From: Methylobacter sp. S3L5C
Lineage (GTDB): Bacteria; Pseudomonadota; Gammaproteobacteria; Methylococcales; Methylomonadaceae
Assembly (NCBI RefSeq): GCF_022788635.1
Contig: NZ_CP076024.1
Coordinates: 3,759,503 to 3,823,502 of the forward strand
Direction of reading: 5' to 3'
DNA: 64,000 nucleotides
Shown: positions 17,893 through 27,861 of the stretch, in pieces
Layout: each line of letters starts with the position of its first letter
Numbering within the stretch: position 1 is the first letter of the stretch
The notes under the pieces: model-generated
What the model saw: only the letters and a program-made list of their open reading frames with translations
Told to the model about the DNA's origin: nothing
Databases searched by the model: none
Position numbers and translations under genes: made by a program

Positions 17893-19344
17893 TCATTCTT
17901 GAGTATAGCTTAAAAGGTTCTCATACAGCGCCAGATACTGCTCAGCACTACGTTGCCAGGAAAAATCTTTTTTCATGGCATTAATCTGCATTTTCTTCCA
18001 GGTATCAGGAATACTATATAAAACCAATGTGCGCTTGATGGCTTCCAGCAATGCACCTGAACTGGCTTCATTGAAGACAATACCACTGGCTGTGTGATTA
18101 CTTAATGATTCAGGTAAAGTATCAGTCACTGTATCGGCCAAGCCTCCAGTTTTTCTAACGATAGGTATAGTACCGTATCGTTGACTGTACATTTGATTCA
18201 AGCCGCACGGCTCAAATCGGGAAGGCATTAAGAAAATATCAGCACCAGCCTCGATAAGATGCGCCAGTGATTCATCGTAGCCGATAGTTATCGAAATTTT
18301 ATCAGGATACAAATCAGCCATTTTTTGCAGCTGTTTTTCAAACTTTTTATCACCATTGCCCAATAATGCAAATTGCATATCCATAGCAATCATCTCCGGA
18401 AGACATTCCAAAATCAGATCTATGCCTTTTTGCTCTACCAGTCGACTAATTAAACCAATGAGAGGAATACGATCGTTAACCGGAAGCGCAAATCGTGTTT
18501 GTAATTCAGCTTTGTTAAGTCGTTTTTTATTAAGCGTTGCAACCGTATAATTCTGTGCTATTAAGGGATCTGTTTCAGGATTCCATTGATCAAGATCAAT
18601 ACCGTTAATGATGCCGCCTAAAAACTCTTTGCGATGATCCAATAGCCCTTCAAGACCATAACCAAACTCTGGCGTTTGTATTTCCAAAGCATAGGTTGGA
18701 CTAACTGTAGTAATGTGATCGGCATAAACCAGACCACCTTTAATAAAAGACAACATCTCATGAAATTCCAGCCCGGCCGGATTCCATAATTGCCCTGACA
18801 AATTTAACAGGGCTGCCGTACTTGCAGGAAACAAGCCCTGATAAGCCATATTATGTATGGTAAATACGGTCGATGGCCGATCGCTTTCAAGCGATAGCAA
18901 GGCTGGAACCAAACCACTTTGCCAATCGTTACAATGAACAATATCGGGCTTCCAGCCCTGATTGGCCCTATCCATAGCCATTTCAACGGCAATGCGACAA
19001 AACAAGCCAAAGCGCTCAGCGTTGTTGGACCAAGGCTCACCCAACTCATCGACATAGGGATTACCCGGGTAGTTAAAGTATGCAGGATAATCAACCAGCC
19101 AGACAATTACATGACTATCGGGCATTCGGGTTTCAAGTATATTAATGTTTCTGTTATCAATCCGTATGGAACAAAGAAAACGGACATTTTCACTGGTTTT
19201 TAATGCTTGATAATTAGGAATAATCAGCTTTATATCTTGGGATAATTCGGCTAGCGCCTTAGGCAAGCTACCGCAAACATCCGCAAGCCCACCCGTTTTA
19301 ATTAAAGGATGTGCTTCACTGGTAACAAAGAGAATTTTTTTCAT
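17893..19344 (-). CDS. glgA: Glycogen synthase GlgA
   Basis: GT5 enzyme transferring glucose from ADP-glucose to the growing alpha-1,4-glucan. The ADP-glucose-binding KTGGLADV motif is at residues 17-24 in PLIKTGGLADVCGSLPKAL. Other landmarks are HCNDWQSGLVPAL, TIHNMAYQG, LISRLVEQKGIDL and PSRFEPCGLNQMYSQRYGT, the last with the catalytic-site glutamate. Length 483 is typical. It lies 93 bp downstream of glgB on the same strand, with a repeat hairpin in between. It matches the ADP-glucose made by the GlgC encoded divergently. Confidence 0.95.
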   Translation of the reverse strand: MKKILFVTSEAHPLIKTGGLADVCGSLPKALAELSQDIKLIIPNYQALKTSENVRFLCSIRIDNRNINILETRMPDSHVIVWLVDYPAYFNYPGNPYVDELGEPWSNNAERFGLFCRIAVEMAMDRANQGWKPDIVHCNDWQSGLVPALLSLESDRPSTVFTIHNMAYQGLFPASTAALLNLSGQLWNPAGLEFHEMLSFIKGGLVYADHITTVSPTYALEIQTPEFGYGLEGLLDHRKEFLGGIINGIDLDQWNPETDPLIAQNYTVATLNKKRLNKAELQTRFALPVNDRIPLIGLISRLVEQKGIDLILECLPEMIAMDMQFALLGNGDKKFEKQLQKMADLYPDKISITIGYDESLAHLIEAGADIFLMPSRFEPCGLNQMYSQRYGTIPIVRKTGGLADTVTDTLPESLSNHTASGIVFNEASSGALLEAIKRTLVLYSIPDTWKKMQINAMKKDFSWQRSAEQYLALYENLLSYTQE

Positions 19345-19371
19345 CGGACTCCAAGATTACTTAAATTTAAG

Positions 19372-19434
19372 AGCAGGTAAAAGATACAAGGCAAACACAA
19401 TCACTCTTAACCTTGTACCTTGTACCTTGTACCT
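19372..19434. repeat. Heptad-repeat hairpin between glgB and glgA
   Basis: Three tandem copies of CCTTGTA (19411-19431, followed by CCT) form the right arm of an imperfect hairpin whose left arm is AGGTAAAAGATACAAGG (19375-19391). Similar structures occur at 26641-26696 and 35416-35496. It sits in the intercistronic gap, so it could process or partly terminate the glgB-glgA transcript. Confidence 0.6.
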
Positions 19435-19437
19435 AAT

Positions 19438-21831
19438 TTATAACTTTAAGATCAAAGCTCCCAAAGGTGGCAAGTCAAGGCTGATGGAATGTGGGCAATT
19501 CATCCAGGGCGTAGGTTCTGACACCACCGCACCATTACCCACATTACTGCCATCATAATATTCGGAATCAGAATTAAAAATCTCAGTGTAAGTACCTGCT
19601 TCAGGCACACCAAGCCGATAATTTTCTCTGGGAACCGGCGTAAAGTTAAGCACAATAACCAACTCTTCAAATTTGTTTTTGCGACGATAACTAATAATGG
19701 ACTGTTCAACATCATGACAATCAATCCACTCAAACCCATGATGATCAAAATCATGCGCAAATAAAGCCGGATGTGTTTTATAAAGATGATTAAGATCTTT
19801 AACTAAAGTTTGTACTCCCTTGTGATGAGGGTAATCCAAAACGTACCAGTCTAATTCTTTATTGGCATTCCACTCCGTACCTTGACCAAACTCACAGCCC
19901 ATAAACAACAGTTTTTTACCTGGATAGGTATACATAAATGTATATAACAATCGTAAATTAGCGAATTTTTGCCAAGCATCACCCGGCATTTTACTCACTA
20001 ACGAACCTTTCCCATGAACGACCTCATCATGCGAGAAAGGCAGTGCGAAGTTTTCAGTAAAAGCATAGAGCATACCGAAAGTAAGCTGGTCATGATGGTA
20101 TTTGCGATGTATCGGCTCCTCACTCATGTAAGAAAGAACATCATGCATCCACCCCATATTCCACTTCATCGAAAAGCCTAAACCACCTGTCCATGTCGGA
20201 CGGGTGACCTGAGGCCAGGATGTGGATTCTTCAGCCATCATGACAGTGCCAGGATGCAGGTCATGAGTGACGGTATTAAGTTCTTTAAAAAATTCAATAG
20301 CCTCCAAATTCTCGTTGCCGCCATACATATTGGGAATCCAGTCATTTTCTTCGCGTGAGTAATCGAGATAAAGCATAGAAGCCACCGCATCAACTCTTAA
20401 GCCGTCCAGATGAAACTCTTTCAACCAGAAAACTGCACTGGCGAGTAAAAAATTTTTAACCTCATTACGTCCGTAATTGTAAATTAAGGTACCCCAGTCG
20501 CGATGTTCACCTTTACGCGGATCTTCATGTTCATAAAGGGCACTGCCATCAAAACGCGCCAGTGCAAAAGCATCTTTAGGAAAATGAGCAGGAACCCAAT
20601 CCAGAATAATACCTATCTCATTTTTGTGGCAGGTGTCGACAAAATAGCGAAAATCATCAGGGGTGCCATGACGACTGGTCGGCGCAAAATAGCCTGTAGT
20701 TTGATAGCCCCATGAACCATCAAAAGGGTGCTCGGTAACAGGCAACAGTTCAATATGGGTAAAGCCCATTTGTTTGACATAGTTGACAAGCTCAACTGCC
20801 AACTCCCGATAAGAAAGAAAATTGCCCTGATTATCCCGTCGCCATGAACCCAGATGAACCTCATAGATAGCCATAGGTTCGTGCAGCCAATCGTGTTTTG
20901 CACGCCGTGACACCCATTCCTTGTCCTGCCAAGTATAGCTGTTTTCTTCGACAACAATAGACGAGGTATTTGGGCGAAATTCAAATTGCTGTCCATAAGG
21001 ATCAGTTTTTAGCAGGATTTCATTAGTATTTCGATTTAAAATTTCAAATTTATATAAGCAACCTGTCTTTAGGCCGGGAATAAATAGCTCCCATAATCCA
21101 CTACCACCAAGACTTCGCATAGGATGACAACGGCCATCCCAGCGATTAAAGTCGCCAACCGCACTCACCCGACCCGCATTGGGGGCCCACAGCGTAAATA
21201 ACACGCCATCGACACCATCAACACTATGCAGGTGTCCACCCATTTTTTTGTAAATATGCCAATGCTTTCCTTCGCCATACAAATGTATGTCAAATTCAGG
21301 TAATTGGGGACCAAAATCGTATGGATCGTAATTCTCGTGGGTGTAACCGTTTTTATCAATCCAGGTTAACTGATAGTGTTTCGGCAACTTCGGTAACTCA
21401 TCTTCTTTCGCGTAATATTCAAAAAAATCAGTACCTGCTATCCTGTTAAGTGCAGGACCATTATTACTGAAGCAAACTGTTTCTGCGTAAGGCAGATAGA
21501 CTTTAACCTGAACTTGATTATTCTTTGGATGGCGGCCTAAAACTGAAAAAGGATCATGATGCCTTGCTTCGCTTATTTTTAGTGAATCAGGATCAAGAAT
21601 ATTCTCTACTTCTTTTGCTACCAGGGCATTTACAGGTACTGAAATTGAAACAGGGACTTTCACTTTTTCCTTTATTTTTACACTTTTTGTCGAAGTAGAA
21701 TCAGATATGCTCAATGCCGGTTTTTTTTCAATAATAGCTGTCGATTCAGAGTCATGCAGGTTCGCTTTCAGTTTTTCTGAGATTGCTTTTTTAGCATCAG
21801 AGTCTAGAGTGTTATTAGAACGCTTTTTCAC
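19438..21831 (-). CDS. glgB: 1,4-alpha-glucan branching enzyme GlgB
   Basis: GH13 enzyme forming alpha-1,6 branches in glycogen. An N-terminal CBM48-type region ([11 protein letters not shown], and [19 protein letters not shown]) precedes the catalytic barrel. The barrel carries [19 protein letters not shown] (nucleophile Asp), [13 protein letters not shown] (acid Glu) and [12 protein letters not shown] (third Asp). The protein is 797 residues, about 70 longer than E. coli GlgB (728). The excess is a Lys/Ser/Val-rich N-terminal tail before residue ~80 with no recognisable domain. Divergent from glgC with about 110 bp between the starts, so a shared regulatory region is likely. Confidence 0.95.
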   Translation of the reverse strand: MKKRSNNTLDSDAKKAISEKLKANLHDSESTAIIEKKPALSISDSTSTKSVKIKEKVKVPVSISVPVNALVAKEVENILDPDSLKISEARHHDPFSVLGRHPKNNQVQVKVYLPYAETVCFSNNGPALNRIAGTDFFEYYAKEDELPKLPKHYQLTWIDKNGYTHENYDPYDFGPQLPEFDIHLYGEGKHWHIYKKMGGHLHSVDGVDGVLFTLWAPNAGRVSAVGDFNRWDGRCHPMRSLGGSGLWELFIPGLKTGCLYKFEILNRNTNEILLKTDPYGQQFEFRPNTSSIVVEENSYTWQDKEWVSRRAKHDWLHEPMAIYEVHLGSWRRDNQGNFLSYRELAVELVNYVKQMGFTHIELLPVTEHPFDGSWGYQTTGYFAPTSRHGTPDDFRYFVDTCHKNEIGIILDWVPAHFPKDAFALARFDGSALYEHEDPRKGEHRDWGTLIYNYGRNEVKNFLLASAVFWLKEFHLDGLRVDAVASMLYLDYSREENDWIPNMYGGNENLEAIEFFKELNTVTHDLHPGTVMMAEESTSWPQVTRPTWTGGLGFSMKWNMGWMHDVLSYMSEEPIHRKYHHDQLTFGMLYAFTENFALPFSHDEVVHGKGSLVSKMPGDAWQKFANLRLLYTFMYTYPGKKLLFMGCEFGQGTEWNANKELDWYVLDYPHHKGVQTLVKDLNHLYKTHPALFAHDFDHHGFEWIDCHDVEQSIISYRRKNKFEELVIVLNFTPVPRENYRLGVPEAGTYTEIFNSDSEYYDGSNVGNGAVVSEPTPWMNCPHSISLDLPPLGALILKL

Positions 21832-21944
21832 TTTGAATGGCCTCGGTGTAGTAGTAGAATGAATGCTAGTAATAGAATTAATGTTAGGCGAATCTTACCA
21901 AAATAACAAACAGTTGTAATATCTATATCAATATGGAGATAAAA

Positions 21945-23225
21945 ATGTCAGCGTCCAGCAATAAAAAGCATGATCATAATGTCGGTCATTTAACCCGTAA
22001 TACAATTGCATTAATATTAGCTGGTGGCCGAGGCTCGCGGTTGATGAACATGACAGATTGGCGTGCCAAGCCCGCTGTTCCATTTGGTGGCAAGTTTCGC
22101 ATTATTGATTTTCCGTTATCAAATTGCGTTAACTCAGGTATACGTAAAATTGGTATTTTAACGCAATACAAATCAGATTCTCTTATTCGCCACATTCAAC
22201 AAGGATGGGGATTTTTACGAGGTGAATTTGGTGAATATGTTGATTTAATGCCTGCACAACAAAGACACAATGAAAACTCCTGGTATCAAGGAACTGCCGA
22301 TGCTGTTTTTCAAAACATCGATATTCTCCGTAGTCGTAATCCGGAACATATTCTGGTTTTGGCCGGCGATCACATTTACAAAATGGATTATGGCGCAATG
22401 CTGGCCGACCATATTGAGAAAAATGCTGACCTGACCATAGGTTGCTTTGAAGTCTCACTGGAAGAAGCATCGGCTTTTGGAGTGATGGATGTTGATAGTA
22501 ACCGACGCGTTAAAGCTTTCGTAGAAAAACCTGAAAATCCCCCCGTTATGCCAGGCAGAACCGATACCGCTTTAGCCTCTATGGGTATCTATATTTTTAA
22601 TGCCAGTTTTCTTTTTGAACAATTGCTTAAAGATGCCGATACTAAAGACTCTACACATGATTTCGGCAAAGATATTATTCCTGCAGTTATTGATAGATAT
22701 CTGGTCAATGCCTATCCTTTTTTAGATTTACAAAGTGGTGAGCAAAGCTACTGGCGTGATGTAGGTACTATAGATGCTTACTGGGCTGCTAATATGGAAT
22801 TAATTGGTGTTAATCCTGGCTTGAATTTATATGATACCACTTGGCCAATATGGACTAATCAAGAACAAACGCCGCCAGCAAAATTTGTTTTTGATGATGA
22901 TGAACGACGCGGACAGGCTGTTGATTCTATGGTTTCAGGAGGCTGTGTAATTTCAGGCGCTAAAATAAGACATTCATTATTATTCTCAAATGTCCGTGTT
23001 AATTCATTTACGTCGGTACAAGACTCTATCGTTCTGCCCCAAGTCAACATAGCGCGCCATTGCCGCATCACCAAAGCAATTATAGAAAAAGGTTGTGAAG
23101 TTCCCGAAGGCACTATCATTGGCGAAAACCGGGCGGACGACGAAAAAAGATTTTTTGTCAGTCCTGGTGGCGTTGTGTTGGTGACTCCTGATATGTTGGG
23201 ACAAAAATTGCATTATGTTCGGTAA
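21945..23225 (+). CDS. glgC: Glucose-1-phosphate adenylyltransferase GlgC
   Basis: Makes ADP-glucose from glucose-1-phosphate and ATP, the committed step of glycogen synthesis. [16 protein letters not shown] is the nucleotide-binding loop, followed by [33 protein letters not shown] and [12 protein letters not shown] are ADP-glucose pyrophosphorylase signatures, with FVEKP later. The C-terminal beta-helix region is present. The frame opens at 21933, but the ATG at 21945 ([10 protein letters not shown]) has GGAG six bases upstream and is preferred, giving 426 residues. First gene of the plus-strand glgC-GH57-malQ run. Confidence 0.96.
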   Translation: MSASSNKKHDHNVGHLTRNTIALILAGGRGSRLMNMTDWRAKPAVPFGGKFRIIDFPLSNCVNSGIRKIGILTQYKSDSLIRHIQQGWGFLRGEFGEYVDLMPAQQRHNENSWYQGTADAVFQNIDILRSRNPEHILVLAGDHIYKMDYGAMLADHIEKNADLTIGCFEVSLEEASAFGVMDVDSNRRVKAFVEKPENPPVMPGRTDTALASMGIYIFNASFLFEQLLKDADTKDSTHDFGKDIIPAVIDRYLVNAYPFLDLQSGEQSYWRDVGTIDAYWAANMELIGVNPGLNLYDTTWPIWTNQEQTPPAKFVFDDDERRGQAVDSMVSGGCVISGAKIRHSLLFSNVRVNSFTSVQDSIVLPQVNIARHCRITKAIIEKGCEVPEGTIIGENRADDEKRFFVSPGGVVLVTPDMLGQKLHYVR

Positions 23226-23290
23226 ATAATATTTACAGAATAGATGCAGGAAGTACGTAACCAAAGATGATGTAAGCAAAAAGCGCATCA

Positions 23291-23322
23291 GCGTCACTTA
23301 AAGTAATTGCTTTAAGTGACGC
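23291..23322. repeat. Perfect 13-bp inverted repeat between glgC and the GH57 gene
   Basis: GCGTCACTTAAAG (23291-23303) is exactly mirrored by CTTTAAGTGACGC (23310-23322) around TAATTG. No T-run follows, so it is not a classic intrinsic terminator. It may be a transcript-processing or regulator-binding site in the 225-bp gap. Confidence 0.55.
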
Positions 23323-23450
23323 ATGAAGCAATTACCAAGAGCGAAACTAATCCAGAAAAAAAAACATAAACCACGAAAATCTATCTGTACTTAAAGCATA
23401 AATTTAATTACCCTCTTCCGTATGACTGTTATTGGCGAGAATAGAAAAAT

Positions 23451-25142
23451 ATGCCCAACAAAAAAAAATTGAAACTGGTCTTGTGCTGGCACATGCACCA
23501 ACCAGAGTATAGGGATTTACACTCAGGAGAATTCAAATTGCCGTGGACGTATCTTCATGTAATTAAAGACTATGTTGATATGGTTGCTCATCTGGAAGCC
23601 GTGCCTGAAGCTAAAGCAGTCGTCAATTTCGCGCCTATTTTACTGGAACAAATTGAAGAATATACCAACCAAGTCAATGGTTATTTACATAATGGCTATT
23701 CTATTACTGATCCTTTACTGGCCGCTTTAATAGCTCCCACTGTTCCTGAAAATTCTAAAGATTGCTGGAAACTGATTAAAAACTGTCTCCGTGCCAACCG
23801 GGACAGACAAATAAACCGTTATCCAGCGTTCAAACAATTAGTAGAAATGACCGAGTGGCTTGAACAACATAATGACTCATTTCGCTATATCAATACCCAA
23901 TTTATTAATGATCTGTTAGTTTGGTATCATCTGGCATGGATAGGAGAAACCGTAAAATTATCAGATGACCGGGTAAAACGCTTAATAGAAAAATGTTCCG
24001 ATTATAGCCTCGATGACCGAGTTGAAATGGTCAGAATTATAGGCGGGCTTCTGGAAAATGTACTTAAAAGATATAAGGTATTAGCAGAACAAGGGCAAAT
24101 CGAGCTGTCAGTAACACCTTATGCACATCCCATTATGCCACTATTACTGGACTTGCAGACAACACATGAAGCAATGCCTGATGCACCTTTACCTGAACGG
24201 GATACTTATCCAGGGGGTGAGGAACGTGTTAAATGGCATCTTGAAAAAGGCGTACAAACTTTCATGCGTTTTTTTGGCACTAAACCTAAAGGCTGCTGGC
24301 CATCAGAAGGTAGTATCAGCAAACAAACACTAGAAGTACTGAGTGACTTTGGCTTTAGTTGGGCAGCAAGTGGTGGTACGGTTCTACAAAATAGTTTACA
24401 TCTATCTGACCATAAAGAAGCAATCGGAATACACCATCCCTTTAAGCTAAAAGATACCAAAATAGCCTGTTTTTTCAGGGACGATGGGTTGTCTGACATG
24501 ATAGGTTTTGAATATTCAACATGGCACGCCGACGATGCTGTTGGTGATTTTATTCAGCATTTGGAAAATATCGCTACCCACGAACCGGGGGATAAAATCG
24601 TTTCAATCATCATGGATGGCGAGAATGCCTGGGAATATTTCCCTGATAACGGTTATCACTTCCTGAGTGCTTTATATAGCCGGTTAGCCAGTCACCCAAC
24701 CATTGAATTAAGCACTTTTTCGGATTGTTTAAAAAATAAAACGACTGTCAAACCCTTAACTAAATTAGTTGCAGGTAGCTGGGTTTACGGAACTTTTTCA
24801 ACCTGGATAGGATCTCCGGACAAAAACCGCGGTTGGGAAATGCTGGCTGACGTAAAAGTTGCCTTTGATAATGCCATGACCACCAACCACTTAAGCGATC
24901 AACAAGTTCAACAGGCCCAAATTCAGCTTGCTGTTTGTGAAGGTTCAGACTGGTTTTGGTGGTTTGGTGACGATAATCCTGGCGAAGCAGTTAGCAGTTT
25001 TGAGAAACAATTCCGGCTTAATTTAACCAATCTGTATCAATTATTAGGCGAAAACCCTCCCGCTTATCTGGCCCTGTCATTTACGCACGGCGCTGGTAAT
25101 CCCGCTATGGGCGGAGCAATGCGGCCAAGCTCTGAACATTAA
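23451..25142 (+). CDS. Glycoside hydrolase family 57 protein (alpha-glucan-active)
   Basis: 563 residues. It begins KLVLCWHMHQPEYRD, the GH57 N-terminal signature. The catalytic-nucleophile region is GCWPSEGSISKQTLEVL, with the glutamate in PSEG, and the acid region is IIMDGENAWEYFPDNG. SWVYGTFSTWIG and DWFWWFGDDN are also typical of the alpha-amylase-like GH57 subgroup. GH57 members hydrolyse or transfer alpha-1,4-glucans. With malQ 16 bp downstream it is probably an amylase or glucanotransferase in glycogen turnover. No signal peptide, so probably cytosolic. Confidence 0.88.
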   Translation: MPNKKKLKLVLCWHMHQPEYRDLHSGEFKLPWTYLHVIKDYVDMVAHLEAVPEAKAVVNFAPILLEQIEEYTNQVNGYLHNGYSITDPLLAALIAPTVPENSKDCWKLIKNCLRANRDRQINRYPAFKQLVEMTEWLEQHNDSFRYINTQFINDLLVWYHLAWIGETVKLSDDRVKRLIEKCSDYSLDDRVEMVRIIGGLLENVLKRYKVLAEQGQIELSVTPYAHPIMPLLLDLQTTHEAMPDAPLPERDTYPGGEERVKWHLEKGVQTFMRFFGTKPKGCWPSEGSISKQTLEVLSDFGFSWAASGGTVLQNSLHLSDHKEAIGIHHPFKLKDTKIACFFRDDGLSDMIGFEYSTWHADDAVGDFIQHLENIATHEPGDKIVSIIMDGENAWEYFPDNGYHFLSALYSRLASHPTIELSTFSDCLKNKTTVKPLTKLVAGSWVYGTFSTWIGSPDKNRGWEMLADVKVAFDNAMTTNHLSDQQVQQAQIQLAVCEGSDWFWWFGDDNPGEAVSSFEKQFRLNLTNLYQLLGENPPAYLALSFTHGAGNPAMGGAMRPSSEH

Positions 25143-25158
25143 CTAGAGATACCTAATC

Positions 25159-26634
25159 GTGAATAACCTTTTAAATAAACGTCGGGCAGGTATTCTGCTC
25201 CATATTACTTCGCTGCCAGGCACTGATAGACAAGGTAATTTAGGTCAAGAAGCCTATAATTTTGTCAATTTCCTGCATGATTCAGGTGTTGGGGTATGGC
25301 AAACATTGCCCTTGGGTATGACCCATGCAGATGGTTCTCCTTATCAATGCCTCTCTGCTCACGCAGGTAATCCAATATTCATTGATATTCTTGGGTTGGT
25401 TAAACTGGGTTGGTTACCATTGTCAGAGCAATGTGACGAGTGTCAGGCAACTTCCGCGTTTAATAAAAGCTGTTTAGTCGCAAAAGCTTTTAAAGGTTTT
25501 TTAGAAAGCGCAAATCAAATAGACAAGGATGATTTTGCCGATTTTTGCCAGAAAAAAGCCTATTGGCTTGATGATTTTGCTTTATTTATAGCACTTAGAA
25601 TTGTATTTAATCAACAATGCTGGAACCAATGGCCTGAACCTTTCAAGGAAAGAGAGCTGGTTGCCCTTAATGAAGCACGTCAACGGCTAGCTGACAGTAT
25701 TGAAAATATTAAATTTGAACAATATGTTTTTTTCCGGCAATGGATGGAATTAAAAGCCTATGCCAACAACAAAGAGGTACTTTTGTTTGGCGACATTCCT
25801 ATTTTTGTATCTTATGACAGTTCTGATGTCTGGGCTCATCGTGAGGTTTTCAAACTTGATGAATCAGGTGAAATGTTGGTTGTTGCAGGTGTCCCACCGG
25901 ATTATTTTTCCGAAACCGGCCAGCGCTGGGGTAATCCGCATTACGATTGGGATTATCTGAACAAAACCGGCTTTGCATGGTGGGTTGAACGAATGCAAAC
26001 TCAGCTTGAACAATTTGACATTCTTCGCATTGATCATTTTCGGGGCCTGGAAGCGGCCTGGGAAATACCTGCCGATGAACCAACCGCCCAAAATGGTCAG
26101 TGGGTTAAAGCGCCTGGAAAAGATTTATTAAATGCACTGCAAAGCCATCTTGGCACCATTCCCTTGGTAGCTGAAGACTTGGGGATTATTACCGATGAAG
26201 TCGATGAATTGAGAGACAGCTTTGGACTACCCGGCATGAAAATCTTACAATTTGCTTTTGGTAGCGGTCCTGACAACCCCTATTTACCGGGTAATCATGA
26301 AAGAAACTGTGTGGTTTATACAGGGACTCATGACAACGATACATCGGTAGGTTGGTCGAAAAGTATCAGTGATCATGAAAAAAACTACGTTTACGAATAC
26401 CTGGGTAACCCTTCAATGCCGGTGCATTGCGCAATTATACAAGCGGCTTTGGGATCAGTTGCCAACCTTGCTGTTATACCCATGCAGGATATTCTTGAAC
26501 TGGGCTCCGAGGCTCGAATGAACACCCCCGGCACCACCGTAGGAAACTGGAAGTGGCGTTTCCAATGGGATCAATTATCACATGACCAAGCTACCCGATT
26601 TGCCCATCTGGTAGCACTATTTAATCGAAATTGA
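25159..26634 (+). CDS. malQ: 4-alpha-glucanotransferase MalQ (amylomaltase)
   Basis: GH77 enzyme that disproportionates maltodextrins. RAGILLHITSLPG is the family N-terminal signature. Catalytic residues are visible in ILRIDHFRGLEAAWEIP (nucleophile Asp), VAEDLGIITDEVD (acid/base Glu) and YTGTHDNDTSVGW (third Asp). Length 491 fits the ~500-residue bacterial class, not the longer E. coli MalQ. It follows the GH57 gene by 16 nt, so the two are likely co-transcribed. A large hairpin follows the stop. Confidence 0.94.
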   Translation: MNNLLNKRRAGILLHITSLPGTDRQGNLGQEAYNFVNFLHDSGVGVWQTLPLGMTHADGSPYQCLSAHAGNPIFIDILGLVKLGWLPLSEQCDECQATSAFNKSCLVAKAFKGFLESANQIDKDDFADFCQKKAYWLDDFALFIALRIVFNQQCWNQWPEPFKERELVALNEARQRLADSIENIKFEQYVFFRQWMELKAYANNKEVLLFGDIPIFVSYDSSDVWAHREVFKLDESGEMLVVAGVPPDYFSETGQRWGNPHYDWDYLNKTGFAWWVERMQTQLEQFDILRIDHFRGLEAAWEIPADEPTAQNGQWVKAPGKDLLNALQSHLGTIPLVAEDLGIITDEVDELRDSFGLPGMKILQFAFGSGPDNPYLPGNHERNCVVYTGTHDNDTSVGWSKSISDHEKNYVYEYLGNPSMPVHCAIIQAALGSVANLAVIPMQDILELGSEARMNTPGTTVGNWKWRFQWDQLSHDQATRFAHLVALFNRN

Positions 26635-26640
26635 TTTTTA

Positions 26641-26696
26641 AAAGCAGGTTCGAGGTAAAAAATAACCCCTTTTACCTCGAACCTTTTACCTGCTTT
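26641..26696. terminator. Large hairpin between convergent malQ and moxJ-like genes
   Basis: AAAGCAGGTTCGAGGTAAAA (26641-26660) pairs with TTTTACCTCGAACC and then CCTGCTTT (26670-26696), filling nearly all of the 64-bp convergent gap. It probably acts as a bidirectional terminator. Its right arm resembles the heptad-repeat hairpins at 19372-19434 and 35416-35496, suggesting a shared origin. Confidence 0.65.
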
Positions 26697-26698
26697 GG

Positions 26699-27553
26699 TT
26701 AATCATCATCACGAACGACTTCTTTTGTTATCGGTAACAAAGGAATATTGTAACTCGCTATAATTTCTTTAATCTTATCTGCTTTAGCAACAATCAGTTT
26801 GTCAAGTACGACTTTTCTTGTCTTATCACCATTACGAACGCCCATCGCCATAGCAAAATCAAACTTTATTGCCGGTGTTGATTTCATTGGAATCATTACA
26901 TAACTATTTTTGGGGCTTTGTGCCGTAACGTAAGCTGCCATTGGTCCCCACAAAATAACCATATCAATTTTTTTGGCTTTTAGATCCTTCTCTATCTGCA
27001 TAGCCGTGTTGTTTTCGCTATCCCCGGACATTGACTGATAAGAGATACCTTGATCAAGCAGGCCATTTTTTTGTAACCAGGCCGTACCAGGACCGCGATC
27101 AAACATCGCAATTTTTAAGGATTCCTGTCTTTGCAAAGGCAATTGTGTTAACTGAGAGGCGTCCTTAATATCATCCCAACCACGTCCTTTCGCAACCAAC
27201 AACACATAAGTTGATTTGTAGTAAGGCACAGTAGTCAAGGTTAAATCATAACCGGCTGGCACGCCCATGACAATGTCGCATTTAAACTCATCACTGTCTA
27301 CCGCCAGATCGCTTACTGATGCTGTTAACGTATTACGAATAAAACCAAGACGTTGGGCAAACCAGGTGTACTCAATTTTTTGCCCCAGTTCCTTGGCAAA
27401 TAATTCGGCAATTTTGTTTTCAAAACCGTCTTTATTTTTTGTTGAGTAGGGAGGATTTAGTGGATCAGCACAGACTTTAAATGCTTCTTCTGCTGAAGCC
27501 GGCAATATAATTGCCGCTAAAAACAGGCCGGCGAATATTTTTGTAAAGCTCAT
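26699..27553 (-). CDS. Quinoprotein-dehydrogenase-associated substrate-binding protein (MoxJ/XoxJ-like)
   Basis: 284-residue periplasmic protein: a signal peptide (MSFTKIFAGLFLAAIILPASA) precedes FKVCADPLNPPYSTKNKDGF, followed by YTWFAQRLGFIRNTL. These match the family of putative amino-acid-ABC-type binding proteins that accompany PQQ-dependent alcohol dehydrogenases. MoxJ and XoxJ interact with methanol dehydrogenase, apparently to help it mature. A good Shine-Dalgarno (AAGGAA) precedes the ATG. No dehydrogenase or cytochrome gene is adjacent, so this is an orphan copy. It supports a methylotrophic host. Confidence 0.82.
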   Translation of the reverse strand: MSFTKIFAGLFLAAIILPASAEEAFKVCADPLNPPYSTKNKDGFENKIAELFAKELGQKIEYTWFAQRLGFIRNTLTASVSDLAVDSDEFKCDIVMGVPAGYDLTLTTVPYYKSTYVLLVAKGRGWDDIKDASQLTQLPLQRQESLKIAMFDRGPGTAWLQKNGLLDQGISYQSMSGDSENNTAMQIEKDLKAKKIDMVILWGPMAAYVTAQSPKNSYVMIPMKSTPAIKFDFAMAMGVRNGDKTRKVVLDKLIVAKADKIKEIIASYNIPLLPITKEVVRDDD

Positions 27554-27693
27554 TTTGTTTCCTTTTGGAAGGGTAAAGACTTGATATATCGTATCTACAT
27601 TAATTACGTCAGTTTATTCAAAAAATACACTTTCCATACATTTTCTGTACCTAATATTTCCAGCTAATCAGAATATTCAGGGATGACTCGTCA

Positions 27694-27723
27694 GTAAACT
27701 GCTTTTAAATAAAAGCAGTTTAC
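27694..27723 (-). terminator. Perfect 14-bp hairpin upstream of the moxJ-like gene
   Basis: GTAAACTGCTTTTA (27694-27707) is mirrored exactly by TAAAAGCAGTTTAC (27710-27723) around AA. It lies in the 308-bp gap (27554-27861) downstream of the small lipoprotein ORF and upstream of the moxJ-like gene. It could terminate the former. Nothing else was recognised in that gap. Confidence 0.5.
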
Positions 27724-27861
27724 TCTCGTACAATCATAAACTCATTAATGACTGCTTTCCAGTCACGTAATTGCATGGATTATTTTTGGCAGCCTCTCTA
27801 TACTTAATAAATTGCTTTTAGATCATGCCGGATAAATCAAAAGCCTTACGATTTTTAAATA

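Noticed and set aside
19411-19434. CRISPR-like tandem repeats
   Set aside because: Units are 7 bp with no spacers, and no cas genes are present.
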